Notes: generated from the letters alone by a model not told the origin. A stretch of DNA of 64,000 bases from Sinosporangium album (GCF_900100605.1 NZ_FNCN01000020.1:1-64000), one strand, 5' to 3'; numbered from the stretch's first letter, positions 8,090 to 16,075 are shown. A program made the numbers and translations.

Positions 8090-8325
8090 AACACGACTTC
8101 TACCGCGACCATCACGGTCGGCTCATCCTCACTGACATCGACATCCACGAGTTCTGCGAGTGCAAGCGGTGCGGCGCGTTCTGGTGCATCTTGTGCCGGC
8201 GGGACCGGCTGGATGAGGAATGCCATGTTCGGGGCAGCCGTGCCGAGCGTCGCCGCGCGGCCAGAACCCTCAGGGTGGCCTATCGGGCGCGGACTCGCAG
8301 CAGGGCCAGGAGAGCGAAGCGGTGA
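8086..8325 (+). CDS. Cys-rich basic mini-protein
   Basis: 79 residues from a GTG at 8086. CECKRCGAFWCILC (residues 24-37) gives four closely spaced cysteines, typical of a zinc finger. The C-terminus is extremely Arg-rich, suggesting nucleic acid binding. The stop overlaps the next GTG. Function unknown. Confidence 0.55.
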   Translation: MKHDFYRDHHGRLILTDIDIHEFCECKRCGAFWCILCRRDRLDEECHVRGSRAERRRAARTLRVAYRARTRSRARRAKR

Positions 8326-8684
8326 ACGAGAAATCCGTGAACGTCCCCGGGAACGTCTACCTCGCGTGGGGCAAGGAGTGCCTGCCCCTGACGCCGCACG
8401 GCCGTTACAGCTTCCTGGGGAAGACGCGGACGTACTCTCCGCGGTCGCGCCGCACGCTGCGCCGCATCATCCTGTGCGCCGGGCAGTGCGGCCTTGACGT
8501 CGCGGTCGAGCACGACGGCGGGCTGCTGCACCGCCTCACACTCGTCACGGTCACCGGGCCGGAGAAAGGGGTGGCGCGTTTCGTCCGGCATATGCGGCGT
8601 GTGATCCCCCGGGTCGGATACCAGCCGTGGAACCGGACAGCGCCCTGCAACGAGATGAGGAACGCTGATGGTGTCACGCCGTAA
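8322..8684 (+). CDS. Hypothetical basic protein
   Basis: 120 residues from the GTG at 8322 (GTGA overlap with the preceding gene). Arg-rich in the middle (RSRRTLRRIILCAGQCGLD), predicted alpha/beta. The next gene starts inside its last 17 bp. No family recognised. Confidence 0.55.
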   Translation: MNEKSVNVPGNVYLAWGKECLPLTPHGRYSFLGKTRTYSPRSRRTLRRIILCAGQCGLDVAVEHDGGLLHRLTLVTVTGPEKGVARFVRHMRRVIPRVGYQPWNRTAPCNEMRNADGVTP

Positions 8685-9123
8685 CGAAATACGAGGCCCG
8701 CTCGACAACTCGGCAGATCTGCCTTTGGACGCGATCCGTGAAGAACTGATCCACTTGTGGAACGACATGTGCGAGGCGCGGCTCAACGCCTACGAAGGGT
8801 GCTGGTCCGGTACGTGCGAAAACCTTGAACGTCGGATCAAGCTCCTGACACCGCTCGTCGGGCCGATCTCGTGGAAAGAGGTGCAGGTCGAGCTGCTAGC
8901 GGAGGAGGTCTTCCAGCGGATCCACGCCGACATGGGTTACACGGTCGTCGTCGACATGGACGAGGTTGCGCACGTGCTGGCCGAGAATGATGAGCCCCTG
9001 ATCAGGTTGACCGGCAGCCGACGCCACATCGAGCGGCTTGAGCGGGACCGTCAGACACGCCTTGCGGCGGTGCGCGAGCACTGGCGTACCCGGGCGGAAA
9101 AACAGTCATCGAAGGGAAGGTGA
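8668..9123 (+). CDS. Hypothetical helical protein
   Basis: 151 residues, largely helical, with a C-terminal basic helix (RRHIERLERDRQTRLAAVREH). AGATGAGGAA precedes the ATG. Acidic middle part. It overlaps both neighbours. No recognisable domain. Confidence 0.6.
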   Translation: MVSRRNEIRGPLDNSADLPLDAIREELIHLWNDMCEARLNAYEGCWSGTCENLERRIKLLTPLVGPISWKEVQVELLAEEVFQRIHADMGYTVVVDMDEVAHVLAENDEPLIRLTGSRRHIERLERDRQTRLAAVREHWRTRAEKQSSKGR

Positions 9124-9521
9124 TGGCGCGTCGGCCGCGCCGATGGGCGCCGCGGGGCGGTGGCTGGCGTTGCGTCTTCGACGGCGGCGGGGAGGCGGTG
9201 TGGATGCGCCGCGAACCGGACGGGACGGTGACCGCCTCCGTGTACGTCGACCTGAACCCGGGCGACCGCAGAAACGGGATCTGGACGTTCAACGCCCCCT
9301 GCGGCGCGGGGGTGCTGTGGTGGGTGTTCGAAAAGCCCTACCAGGTGCTGACCCTGGTGTTCCTGGAACCACCGTACGGACCAGGGTGCGGCCGTCCGGG
9401 CGGGTATCAGCCGCTCCCGCAAGGACCCCGCCGCCGCGCGCCACGGGTCCGGTCGGCGTCGCGGGCGGCGAAGGCGCTCGGCGCGGGGCAGCGGCTGCCC
9501 CGCAAGTTCAGCCGGCGCTAG
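9123..9521 (+). CDS. Hypothetical beta-rich protein, end of the rightward train
   Basis: 132 residues. ATG at 9123 chosen over the overlapping GTG at 9120 because GAAGGGAAGG then has better spacing. Residues 10-100 alternate aromatic and small residues in short strands (WRCVFDGGGEAVWMRREPDG), suggesting a compact beta domain; the tail is strongly basic. The stop codon overlaps that of the leftward gene at 9518, so transcription converges here. Confidence 0.55.
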   Translation: MARRPRRWAPRGGGWRCVFDGGGEAVWMRREPDGTVTASVYVDLNPGDRRNGIWTFNAPCGAGVLWWVFEKPYQVLTLVFLEPPYGPGCGRPGGYQPLPQGPRRRAPRVRSASRAAKALGAGQRLPRKFSRR

Positions 9522-10893
9522 CGGGAGGTGTGGCGTGCGAGGAGCCGGAGGAGCTTCCCGCCAGCGACCAGGCCCGCCATCGCGTCCGCGTAACCCGTCA
9601 GCGCGTCGCACTCCCGCATCAGATCCGACCCGACGGCCGGGGCGGTCTTGCGGCTGCGGCCGCGCTTGGCGGGTCGGCCTCCCGCCGCCGTCCAGGCGCG
9701 CGTCAGGCTGAAGTCGATCTCGATGTCGCCGGTGACCGGAGCATCCGGCAGCCGCGGCCACACCCGGACCGTGGCCGGGTCTACCTTGAGCGCGGCGACC
9801 GGGTCGCGGCCGGCGGCGGCGGCTTGGACCACCGCCGCAGCGGCCAGGGCGTAGCGGATGCACGCGGTGCGGTACGGCTCTTCCAGCGCGGCGGCGTGCG
9901 CGGCGAGCACCTCGCCGAGTTTGGCGGCCTGCCGGTCGACAGCCGCCTTGTATCGGGCGGCAGCCTGCTCGACCGCGCGGCGTGCCGCCGCCGCGGCCCG
10001 GTCCCGGCGACCGACAGCGCGTGCGATGTCAGGGGACAGCGGGACGTCGGTCGGCTTGGGAAGGGAGGGCCAGCCGACCTCGGGCAGCGCCTCGGCGAGG
10101 CCGGCCAGCCTGCCGGCAGCGGCATCCGAACCGGTGATTTCAGCGGACAGCGTCGAACTCACCGCGCCGAGCCGGGCGAGGGCGTCGTCGACGGCCGATG
10201 GCCACACCTCGACGCCGTCAGGGTGGGGCGCCGCCACACCCTGGTAGCAGACGGCGTAGGCGTCCCAGAAGACGCGGTAGTGGTCGCGGCCCGCGTCGGT
10301 CAGGTGCATCCGGTAGGAGTACCGGCCGTCGGGGTTGTCGCCGACCCGCATATAGGGGGCGGGTTCGCGGCCGGTGAACTGCTCCCAGGCCCCGCCGCTG
10401 TAGCGGACGGCAAGCCCGTCCTGACCAGCCTCCCACACCTGCACCATCATTCCCCAGAGGGTCTCCGACAGCATGCCCTTCCGGCGGGTGCCGGCGCGGC
10501 CGACGTCAAGCCCGCCCGCACGGCACGCCGCCCGGCCTTGCGGCGTCAGCTTCACGTCCAGGTAGTACTCCGCGAGGATCGCCGGCCGCGTGCGCAGCTG
10601 GACGAGGTTGTGGTCTGGAGCACCTTCAGGGTGGATCCGGTGCCCTGGCTGCGGACTCCGGCATCGGCGAGGGCCTGCTGCAGCTCCCCCAATGACGCAC
10701 CTTTGAAGGTGCCTACCGGTCCGTACTCGATCCACCGCCACTCGGCGGCCGACACGGCCCGCTCGCCGCGCGACCACGCCCCCTTATGCCACCGTTCGGC
10801 TTCCTGGTCGGCTCGGTAGATGATGCGCATGTAGGTCTGCTGGCGCTCGTTGAGTGCTTGCCAGGCAGCCAGAGCTTTGTCTTGCGCGGCCAT
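9518..10893 (-). pseudogene. Frameshifted gene with winged-helix-like segment
   Basis: An ATG at 10893 starts MAAQDKALAAWQALNERQQ and reads well to about 10625 (GTGSTLKVLQ). Coding sequence then continues in another frame (VQLRTRPAILAEYYLDVKLT ... LLRLLARHTSR) to the stop at 9518. The intact protein would be about 458 residues: an N-terminal helical region plus winged-helix-like segment seen in many actinomycete plasmid/ICE hypotheticals, then an Ala-rich helical domain and a basic linker. One indel at about 10610-10625 separates the halves. Function unknown. Confidence 0.6.
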
Positions 10894-10939
10894 CTGTGCG
10901 TGTCCCTCACGATCGGAGAAGCAGGGGGGCGGCCCGAGG

Positions 10940-10961
10940 CACTACGGGGGTTTCCGTAGTG
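10940..10961. promoter_or_regulatory. Inverted repeat upstream of divergent genes
   Basis: CACTACGG-N6-CCGTAGTG, between the leftward gene starting at 10893 and the rightward gene at 11044. Operator-like by position and symmetry. Confidence 0.4.
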
Positions 10962-11043
10962 GCGAGCATAGATCAGCCGTATGCGGCGCGGGCGTGTTCA
11001 ACGGTCCGGGGACACCCGGCGAGGCTGGACAATAGACGGCATT

Positions 11044-11226
11044 GTGCTCACAACGCCCACGCTTCCGTTCGCCGCGACGCGCATGCCGCTCGGCGACATC
11101 ATGGTGTTCTACCTCGGCCCGTCGCCGCGGCTGACACCGGCGCAGGCGCGGGAGTTCTCCGACCAGCTCCGCAACCTCGCCGACAACGAACCGGAACGGC
11201 TCGGCGCGGCGTCAACGCCGAGTTGA
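11044..11226 (+). CDS. 60-residue hypothetical protein
   Basis: GTG start at 11044 gives 60 residues; the second half (LTPAQAREFSDQLRNLADN) is a clear amphipathic helix typical of small actinophage proteins. An upstream in-frame ATG exists, but it lies in the likely promoter region. The gene converges on leftward structural genes. Function unknown. Confidence 0.45.
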   Translation: MLTTPTLPFAATRMPLGDIMVFYLGPSPRLTPAQAREFSDQLRNLADNEPERLGAASTPS

Positions 11227-11240
11227 CGCCGGACGCCGCG

Positions 11241-11570
11241 TCACTGGAGTGACGCTTGGACGCGTATCCAGTCGACGGCGGGGTCGACGGCGTGGTCGCG
11301 CGCATCGGCGGTGGCCACGACCCATCGGCGGCCGGTCGACGGCTCCACGATGAGGTCACGGGCTCTCAGCGGCTGTTCGGCGGGGTCGACCGCGAGCACC
11401 CACATGCCGGGCCCGTCCCGCTCGCCGTCTTCGGCGGGTTCGGCGACGATGCGGCCCGGCCGCTCCCGCCCCGGTGCGCCCCAGCCTGACGGGGAGCGGG
11501 TTCCGTGCCCGTCGACCGTGACCGTCGCGCGGCGTACAGCGAACAGGGTGGTGGGCAGGATCACCGCCAC
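11241..11570 (-). CDS. Head-tail connector / head-closure-like protein
   Basis: 109 residues from a GTG at 11570, chosen because GGGAGGAACC lies directly upstream; the longer ORF reaches into the upstream gene. Beta-rich (FAVRRATVTVDG; LRARDLIVEPSTGRRWVV), a pattern seen in small head-tail stopper proteins of the SPP1 gp16 type. It overlaps the upstream connector-like gene by 10 bp. Assignment rests on position, size and secondary structure. Confidence 0.5.
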   Translation of the reverse strand: MAVILPTTLFAVRRATVTVDGHGTRSPSGWGAPGRERPGRIVAEPAEDGERDGPGMWVLAVDPAEQPLRARDLIVEPSTGRRWVVATADARDHAVDPAVDWIRVQASLQ

Positions 11571-12175
11571 GGTTCCTCCCGCAGCCACCAGCCTTCCATG
11601 GGGTGGGGCGCGATACCCGGCTGCTGGTAGGCGCCGCGGCGTTTCCACCGTTTCAGCGAGTCGACGGTAGGCGCCGCCCCCGCCCCCCCGCTGCCACTGC
11701 TGCTGGTGGGGGTGTCTTCGTAGGTGATTCCTTGCCCTTCGACGTTCACCTGCCGCACCAGGCGCGCGCCGGGCACGTTCTGCGCCAGGCGCCGCACCAT
11801 CGGCGAGGCTGCGGCGGCGGCGGCGACGAACCGGGAGAGCGCCTGCCCGTACACGCGGTCGGTGGCGGGGTCGAGCCCGGCCCGGTAGGTGACCGTGTAC
11901 AGGCCGGTCGGGTGCCCGTCCTGCCCGCTCTCCGGCGCGGCGGACTCCACGGCGATGACGGGGTCGTAGGAGAGCTGCCAGCCGCCGCGCGGGCCCGGCC
12001 GCACGCCGGTCTCGGTGATGGTCTCGGGTGTGGGGAGCTTGCCGAGTTCGGCGGCGGCCTGGGCGAGCGCGTCGGTGACGGCTTCCTCAATGGCGGCGCG
12101 TTGGGCGGGGGCGAGAGGAAGCGGCAGGCCCGCGCGGGCCGCTACTCGTTCTGGGATGACCGGCCAGTCCGCCAA
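11561..12175 (-). CDS. Head-tail adaptor-like structural protein
   Basis: 204 residues. The N-terminal half (residues 1-55, AQRAAIEEAVTDALAQAAAELGK) is helical and the middle forms strands, the layout of gp6-like head-tail connectors. A Ser/Gly linker at about 155-170 precedes a basic, Trp-rich tail. It lies between a Pro-rich protein and the head-closure-like gene, in the usual order for a head-tail joining region. No sequence family assigned with certainty. Confidence 0.5.
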   Translation of the reverse strand: MADWPVIPERVAARAGLPLPLAPAQRAAIEEAVTDALAQAAAELGKLPTPETITETGVRPGPRGGWQLSYDPVIAVESAAPESGQDGHPTGLYTVTYRAGLDPATDRVYGQALSRFVAAAAAASPMVRRLAQNVPGARLVRQVNVEGQGITYEDTPTSSSGSGGAGAAPTVDSLKRWKRRGAYQQPGIAPHPMEGWWLREEPWR

Positions 12176-12205
12176 CGTGTGCGGCCCCTTCTCCTGCGTG
12201 TTCCT

Positions 12206-12285
12206 GTCCGGCGGCGCAGCCGCGCGGCGCGGGCACCGAGGATCCCCGTTTCCAGGTGCCGCGCCGCGCGGGAGCGCCGCCGGAC
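12206..12285 (-). other. Long GC-rich hairpin between structural genes
   Basis: GTCCGGCGGCGC (12206-12217) pairs with 12274-12285; inside, CCGCGCGGCGC...GCACC (12220-12237) pairs with 12255-12271 with one bulge. About 29 bp of stem and a 17-nt loop. It follows the gene ending at 12296 and precedes the one starting at 12175, so it may be an attenuator or mRNA processing/stability element. Confidence 0.6.
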
Positions 12286-12295
12286 GCCCCCGTGG

Positions 12296-12790
12296 TCAGG
12301 AGGGTGCCATGCGGGCGCGGATACGGTCTGCCTCCGCTCTCGGGATGCGGGCGCCGGCGTTGTACCGCAGCGATTGGCCGTAGGTCTGGGCGCCGTCGAG
12401 CAGGTACCGCTCCAGTACGCGGCGGGTGACCACCATGTAGCTGTATTGGGCGCCGGGGTCGGTGAACAGCTGGTCTGGGTCGGCGGGGGTGCCGTCTTCC
12501 CACCGCAGGTCGTAGGTGGGGGCCTGCCCGAACGGGGAGGTCGGGGGCGGGGTGAGCGGCGGTTCGTAGACAACCGGTTGGGGTTGCGGCGTTTCGGGTG
12601 GGGTGAGCGGCGCGGCTTGGCTGGTGTGGTCCTGGGACGGCGTCGGCGCGTCGTCGTCGGGGGGTGTGAGCGGCGCGGGGTCCGCGGTCGGCGGCGTGTC
12701 GGGGGGCGCGGGTGCCGGGTGGTCACCGGGGTCGGGTGCGAGCGGCGCGGGGTCGGCGTCGGTGGCGCGGCGTTTGCGAGGTGGTGCCAT
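12296..12790 (-). CDS. Pro-rich structural protein
   Basis: 164 residues from the ATG at 12790, with AGGAG 7 bp upstream. Residues 1-90 are a low-complexity Pro/Asp/Ala/Thr linker with three PLTPP repeats; residues 95-164 form a compact helical part (YMVVTRRVLERYLLDGAQTYG). It is the first gene of the short leftward connector cluster and lies next to the P1 control region. Linker-type architecture suggests a virion or assembly role; specific role unknown. Confidence 0.55.
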   Translation of the reverse strand: MAPPRKRRATDADPAPLAPDPGDHPAPAPPDTPPTADPAPLTPPDDDAPTPSQDHTSQAAPLTPPETPQPQPVVYEPPLTPPPTSPFGQAPTYDLRWEDGTPADPDQLFTDPGAQYSYMVVTRRVLERYLLDGAQTYGQSLRYNAGARIPRAEADRIRARMAPS

Positions 12791-12836
12791 GTGTCGCTCC
12801 TGAGCTGGGCCGATAGGGGCGGATGCGTCGGAGCGG

Positions 12837-12865
12837 GACGGTAGACCGCCGGGTTTCCTACCGTC
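12837..12865. promoter_or_regulatory. Second 8-N13-8 inverted repeat
   Basis: GACGGTAG-N13-CTACCGTC, 36 bp before P1 and about 50 bp upstream of the leftward gene start. Same arm and spacer geometry as the P1-P3 operators but a different half-site. Confidence 0.4.
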
Positions 12866-12900
12866 TGCTTCCGCACGCCCCCGCACCGCCGCAAACCAGA

Positions 12901-12936
12901 TAGACACCACTCAAAATCAGCGCTATAGTTTGAGTG
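12901..12936 (+). promoter_or_regulatory. P1: phage promoter-operator for the helicase/Ro60 island
   Basis: TAGACA (12901-12906), 17-bp spacer, TATAGT (12924-12929). The inverted repeat CACTCAAA-N13-TTTGAGTG (12908-12936) covers the spacer and start region. The same composite element recurs at 36860-36895 and 49673-49708, with a degenerate copy at 42980-43008. It drives the rightward gene at 12991. Confidence 0.75.
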
Positions 12937-12990
12937 TAAATCGGGTCGCAAGCGGCGCACCCGGTTGCCCCCACCGGAAGGAACCCCCAC

Positions 12991-14457
12991 ATGAACCTGA
13001 CCGACGAACAACACGCCATCGTCGAAGCCGTCGCATCCGGCAAACACACCGTGGTCGAGGCAGGCGCCGGTGCCGGCAAGAGCAGCACCGCCCGCGCCGT
13101 CGCCCACGCCCTGCCGGGCAAGCGCATCCTCTATACGGCCTTCAACAAAAGCGTGATCTTGGACGCTAAGGACAGGATGCCGCGCAACGTCACCTGCTCC
13201 ACCGTCCACAAGCCCGCCTGGCACGCCATCCCCGAAAGCCACCGCCACCGCCTGGACATCCCCCAGCGCCAATCCGGCCAGCAGATCGCCCGCTTCCTCG
13301 GCATCACCCAGGCCGTGGTCATCGGCGACGCCAAGTTCAGCCCGGCCCAGATCGCACGCCTCGCCAAAGAAGCGGTCATGGCCTACTGCAAGTCAGACGC
13401 AGTCGAAGTGCTGGATGAGCACATCCGCATCCCGCACGGCATCGCGGGCGAAGCCCAGATCCGCGCCTACCAGCAGAAGATGCGGCCCCACATCGACGCC
13501 TACCGGGCCGACATCCGCGCCCGCGACGGCAAGCTCGCGTGGACCGGCGGCATCTACCTCAAGTCCTACCAGCTGCGCCTCATGCGGCAGAAAAACCCCA
13601 ACCTGGGGTACGACATCGTCCTGTTCGACGAAGCCCAAGACATCAGCCCGGTGATGAGGTCGGCCTACATCGACCTCCAGCAGGCGTCCGGCAGCCAAAT
13701 CGTCGCGGTCGGGGACAGCGCCCAGCAGATCAATGAATGGAACGGGGCGGTCAACGCCCTCCCCCAGATCCGCGCCGACGCCCGCCTGTACCTGACCCAG
13801 TCGTGGCGCTTCGGACAGGCCATCGCCCTGCTGGCGAACACATGGCTCGGCATGGCCGAAACCCCGCTCTGCCTCACCGGCAACCCCGCCATCAACTCCA
13901 CCGTCGGCACCGCCCCCTCCCCCGACGCGATCCTCACCCGCACCAACGCCACCGCCATGGAAGAGGTCATGGCCGCCCACCATGCGGGCAAGGTGCCGCT
14001 GCTGCTGAAGGGCTACAAGGAGATCCGGGACATGGCCTACGCCGCCCGCGACCTCCAGGCGGGCCGCCCCGCCGACCACGTCGAACTCGCCGGATTCCAG
14101 TCCTGGGGCCAAGTGCAGGACTACGTAGACCAGGAGGTCGACGGCGGGGAACTCGCCACGTTCGTCAACCTCGTCGACACCCACGGCTGCGACGCCCTCA
14201 TCGAGGTCGCCGACAAGTACCGGGAGGTCAAAGAGGGCGACGTCACCATCTCCACCATCCACTCCTCCAAGGGCGGCGAGTGGCCCACCGTCCGCGTCGC
14301 CGACGACGCCCGCACCCCCGACGACGACAAGCCCCTGTCCCCCGAGGAGATCCGCCTCAACTACGTCGCGGTCACCCGCGCCCAGCACCACCTCGACCCG
14401 GGGCCGCTCGGCAAGGTGTGCGCGCCTCCCGCCCTCCGCCACCTGCGCATCGCCTAA
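12991..14457 (+). CDS. UvrD/Rep-like superfamily 1 DNA helicase
   Basis: 488 residues. Walker A GAGAGKSS (residues 25-32), Walker B LFDEAQDI (211-218), SWRFG motif IV (271-275), motif V TIHSSKGGEW (422-431) and motif VI YVAVTRAQ (458-465) identify an SF1A ATP-dependent helicase. It is short for UvrD/PcrA, lacking the large 1B/2B insertions, as in many phage-encoded versions. GGAAGGAA precedes the ATG. First gene of the rightward island, driven by P1, so it is probably under phage control and used in replication or recombination. Confidence 0.9.
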   Translation: MNLTDEQHAIVEAVASGKHTVVEAGAGAGKSSTARAVAHALPGKRILYTAFNKSVILDAKDRMPRNVTCSTVHKPAWHAIPESHRHRLDIPQRQSGQQIARFLGITQAVVIGDAKFSPAQIARLAKEAVMAYCKSDAVEVLDEHIRIPHGIAGEAQIRAYQQKMRPHIDAYRADIRARDGKLAWTGGIYLKSYQLRLMRQKNPNLGYDIVLFDEAQDISPVMRSAYIDLQQASGSQIVAVGDSAQQINEWNGAVNALPQIRADARLYLTQSWRFGQAIALLANTWLGMAETPLCLTGNPAINSTVGTAPSPDAILTRTNATAMEEVMAAHHAGKVPLLLKGYKEIRDMAYAARDLQAGRPADHVELAGFQSWGQVQDYVDQEVDGGELATFVNLVDTHGCDALIEVADKYREVKEGDVTISTIHSSKGGEWPTVRVADDARTPDDDKPLSPEEIRLNYVAVTRAQHHLDPGPLGKVCAPPALRHLRIA

Positions 14458-14471
14458 CCCCCTCCCACAGT

Positions 14472-14499
14472 CCGGTGCCCGCTCGGGGGCGGGCACCGG
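14472..14499 (+). terminator. Hairpin terminator after the helicase
   Basis: 11-bp stem CCGGTGCCCGC (14472-14482) with 14489-14499, loop of 6, immediately downstream of the helicase stop. No T-run, so termination strength is uncertain. Confidence 0.55.
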
Positions 14500-14550
14500 C
14501 CCCTCTCCCCTCCCACTGCGAAAGGCCCACACCCCCTCTCGCTGACAGGC

Positions 14551-14590
14551 CGGACTCGCCCATGGTCGACGGGTGGCTCCGGCGAGTCCG
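14551..14590. repeat. 10-bp inverted repeat
   Basis: CGGACTCGCC (14551-14560) and GGCGAGTCCG (14581-14590), perfect, 20-nt spacer, in the leader of the next gene. It could form an mRNA hairpin upstream of the ribosome site. Confidence 0.5.
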
Positions 14591-14613
14591 CACCACTCAC
14601 ATGGAGTAGCAAC

Positions 14614-15259
14614 ATGACCAAGCTCAATCGCCGGCCTGGTGAAGAGCGCGCTCGCGCCCACCGGCGCCGAGCTGCACCACGACGTCGAAGCGCTGTACCA
14701 GGAGATCCTCACCGGCGGTCCGGACGCGGCCTACCGCGCGACCCGGGACCAGCTCGTCCACGAACTCGAACAGCTCCGCGAAGAGGTCGCAGGGCTCCGC
14801 GCATCTGCCCAGACACCGCCGAAGGTGTACCTCGCGATAGCAGGCGAGCACGGCGACCGGCAGATCCAGGTGTTCGCCCGGCAGGAGGACGCTGAAGCTT
14901 ACGACCCGGCCCACACCGTGCAAGAGCGGGAGGTCAGCTTCGCGGCGATCGACGCCCGCACATGGCACAAAGCGACGTGGGTTATCAGTGTTCCCGGCGC
15001 TTTCGAGCAAATGTTCGACCTGGTCAACGCGTTCCCCACCCAGGTGAAGAGGGAGGTGCGTGATTTCGACGGCGAACCCGACGAGGTGGCCATCTCCTGG
15101 TGGAAGCACCCTGAAGGGTTGCGGCCGTGGGTGGTGGAGTTCGAATGCTGGAACCAGGGTTCGATCCGCGCGGCGTGGCAGGACCTGCGAGGCAGGATCA
15201 TCGCGTCCGGCGGCGCGGTCGAATCGGTACTGAAGCAGCCGCCTTACACCCGCACGTGA
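14614..15259 (+). pseudogene. Hypothetical protein gene with 5-prime frame disruption
   Basis: GGAG precedes the ATG at 14614 (MTKLN...), but coding sequence from about 14627 (IAGLVKSALAPTGAELHH ...) runs in a different frame to the TGA at 15257-15259. The in-frame alternative start is only a GTG at 14639 without a ribosome site. The body (about 206 residues) is helical at first (QLVHELEQLREEVAGLR, coiled coil) then alpha/beta. Either a one-base indel near the start or use of the GTG. Function unknown. Confidence 0.55.
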
Positions 15260-15444
15260 TGGCAATCGGTGTCGAAGCAAGGGACTACGTCGTCAAGGTG
15301 CGGCGCGACCTTCTAGCCCCCCGGGGGGTGCTCTATGGGTGTCACATGCCCGTCTTGTCATGGCCGCGGCGTGGTGCCGGAGCCGAAGGTGTGCGAGCTG
15401 CCCGGATGCGGCCGGGAGTTCCGGTGGCAGGACGACGGCCGTAA
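15259..15444 (+). CDS. Possible short ORF overlapping the zinc-finger gene
   Basis: ATG at 15259 overlaps the previous stop (TGATG). The first 20 codons (MAIGVEARDYVVKVRRDLLA) look coding; the rest overlaps the well-supported gene at 15335 in another frame. It may be a short gene whose true end is before 15335, altered by an indel. Low confidence. Confidence 0.25.
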   Translation: MAIGVEARDYVVKVRRDLLAPRGVLYGCHMPVLSWPRRGAGAEGVRAARMRPGVPVAGRRP

Positions 15445-15538
15445 CCGGGTCCGGCCGCGCGCCGATGCCCGCTACTGTTCGGCGTCGTGCCGGAGGGCCG
15501 CGGCGCAGCGCGCGTACCGCGCCCGCCAACGCGAGTGA
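15335..15538 (+). CDS. Treble zinc-finger mini-protein
   Basis: 67 residues. CPSC near residue 5, CELPGCG near 20 and YCSASCRRAAAQRAYRARQ near the end form the three-pair Cys pattern of small actinophage and transposon-associated zinc fingers. A GGGGGG tract precedes the ATG. It ends inside the stem of a strong terminator (15535-15570), so it closes its transcription unit just before the Y-RNA array. Confidence 0.7.
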   Translation: MGVTCPSCHGRGVVPEPKVCELPGCGREFRWQDDGRNRVRPRADARYCSASCRRAAAQRAYRARQRE

Positions 15539-15570
15539 TCGCATAGCTCGGAAGGTATGCGATCACTTTT
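15535..15570 (+). terminator. Rho-independent terminator
   Basis: Perfect 11-bp stem GTGATCGCATA (15535-15545) with 15556-15566, 10-nt loop, followed by TTTT. It separates the upstream operon from the Y-RNA/Ro60 region, implying that the latter has its own promoter. Confidence 0.85.
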
Positions 15571-15594
15571 CCGGGGGTTCGGGAGAACCCCCGG
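15571..15594. repeat. Second perfect hairpin upstream of the Y RNAs
   Basis: CCGGGGGTTC-GGGA-GAACCCCCGG, 10-bp stem and GNRA-type loop, directly after the terminator. It may be a backup terminator. A TAGCGT at 15626-15631 downstream is a possible -10 for the Y-RNA transcript. Confidence 0.65.
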
Positions 15595-15652
15595 AAATTC
15601 GGATGTGGGGTCTGGCGGAGGCCGGTAGCGTTCGGTGCAGTTCGCAAGGCCT

Positions 15653-15731
15653 GGAAAGGACACGGGTCGAACGGCATCGGTTACTGTGCAGAAAAAGAAT
15701 TCCGGTGCCTGCGCCATATCCGTGTCTTTCC
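15653..15731 (+). ncRNA. Y1: minimal Y-like RNA without tRNA module
   Basis: Terminal stem GGAAAGGACACGG (15653-15665) pairs with CCGTGTCTTTCC (15720-15731), one bulged G. Inside, an asymmetric internal loop has GTCGAAC on the 5-prime side and GCGCCATAT on the 3-prime side. A second stem GGCATCGG (15673-15680) with CCGGTGCC (15702-15709) is capped by a 21-nt A-rich loop starting TTAC. This is the Ro-binding core of Y RNAs, comparable with the GGUCCGAAG and GGUUA elements of vertebrate Y RNAs, with no effector module. Boundaries follow the stem ends; the true 5-prime and 3-prime ends are unknown. Confidence 0.8.
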
Positions 15732-15746
15732 CCGGCTCTGCGACCT

Positions 15747-15913
15747 GGTCAGGTCTGGTGTCGGTGCGGGTCGAAGCCTTGTCGGTTACCACTGTTAATG
15801 GGGATGTCGCGGGTTCGAATCCCGCCGCACGCTGAAAGGCGTGCGTAGCTCAGCGGCTAGAGCGCCTAAACCCGGTGAGCGTACCCATATCCGCGCCGAT
15901 TCCAGACCTGACC
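15747..15913 (+). ncRNA. Y2: YrlA-type Y RNA with a tRNA-like module
   Basis: Terminal stem: 12 bp (15747-15758 with 15902-15913), a 2x2 internal loop, then 9 bp (15761-15769 with 15891-15899). Core loop: GTCGAAGC opposite CGTACCCATAT. Second stem 15778-15785 with 15872-15879. The distal module is tRNA-like but circularly permuted: T-arm GCGGG-TTCGAAT-CCCGC (15809-15825), 7-bp acceptor-like stem 15826-15832 with 15839-15845 closed by TGAAAG, then TA, then D-arm GCTC-AGCGGCTA-GAGC (15848-15863). There is no anticodon arm; that end joins the Ro-binding stem. This is the layout described for bacterial YrlA RNAs, which mimic tRNA. Confidence 0.85.
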
Positions 15914-15917
15914 CCTA

Positions 15918-16075
15918 TCTTCGTCAGCCCTGCCGGGGGCGCGGGTCGAATTCCGGCCGGTTATCGCAGGTTCGATTCCTGTCGGGACCAAACCCCTCTG
16001 CGGGGAACCCGACGCCCATTGGCGGGCACCCGGCTGAAAGCGCCACATCCGCGCCTCCGGCAGGGCTGACGAAGA
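15918..16075 (+). ncRNA. Y3: divergent YrlA-type Y RNA
   Basis: Near-perfect 27-bp terminal stem (15918-15944 with 16049-16075, one G-U). Core loop GTCGAA opposite AGCGCCACAT. Second stem about 15951-15960 with 16030-16038. Module: T-arm GCAGG-TTCGATT-CCTGT (15966-15982) followed by CGGGACCA, which looks like a tRNA 3-prime end; a 4-bp acceptor-like stem (CGGG 15983-15986 with CCCG) encloses an extra hairpin CCCC-TCTGC-GGGG; then a shortened D-arm-like GCCC-ATTGGC-GGGC. Same order as Y2 and Y4 but much altered in the acceptor and D regions. Confidence 0.75.

Noticed and set aside
14614..14895. 93-residue Arg-rich ORF starting at the best ATG
   Set aside because: Composition is that of an out-of-frame GC-rich shadow; the true coding frame is the overlapping one from about 14627.
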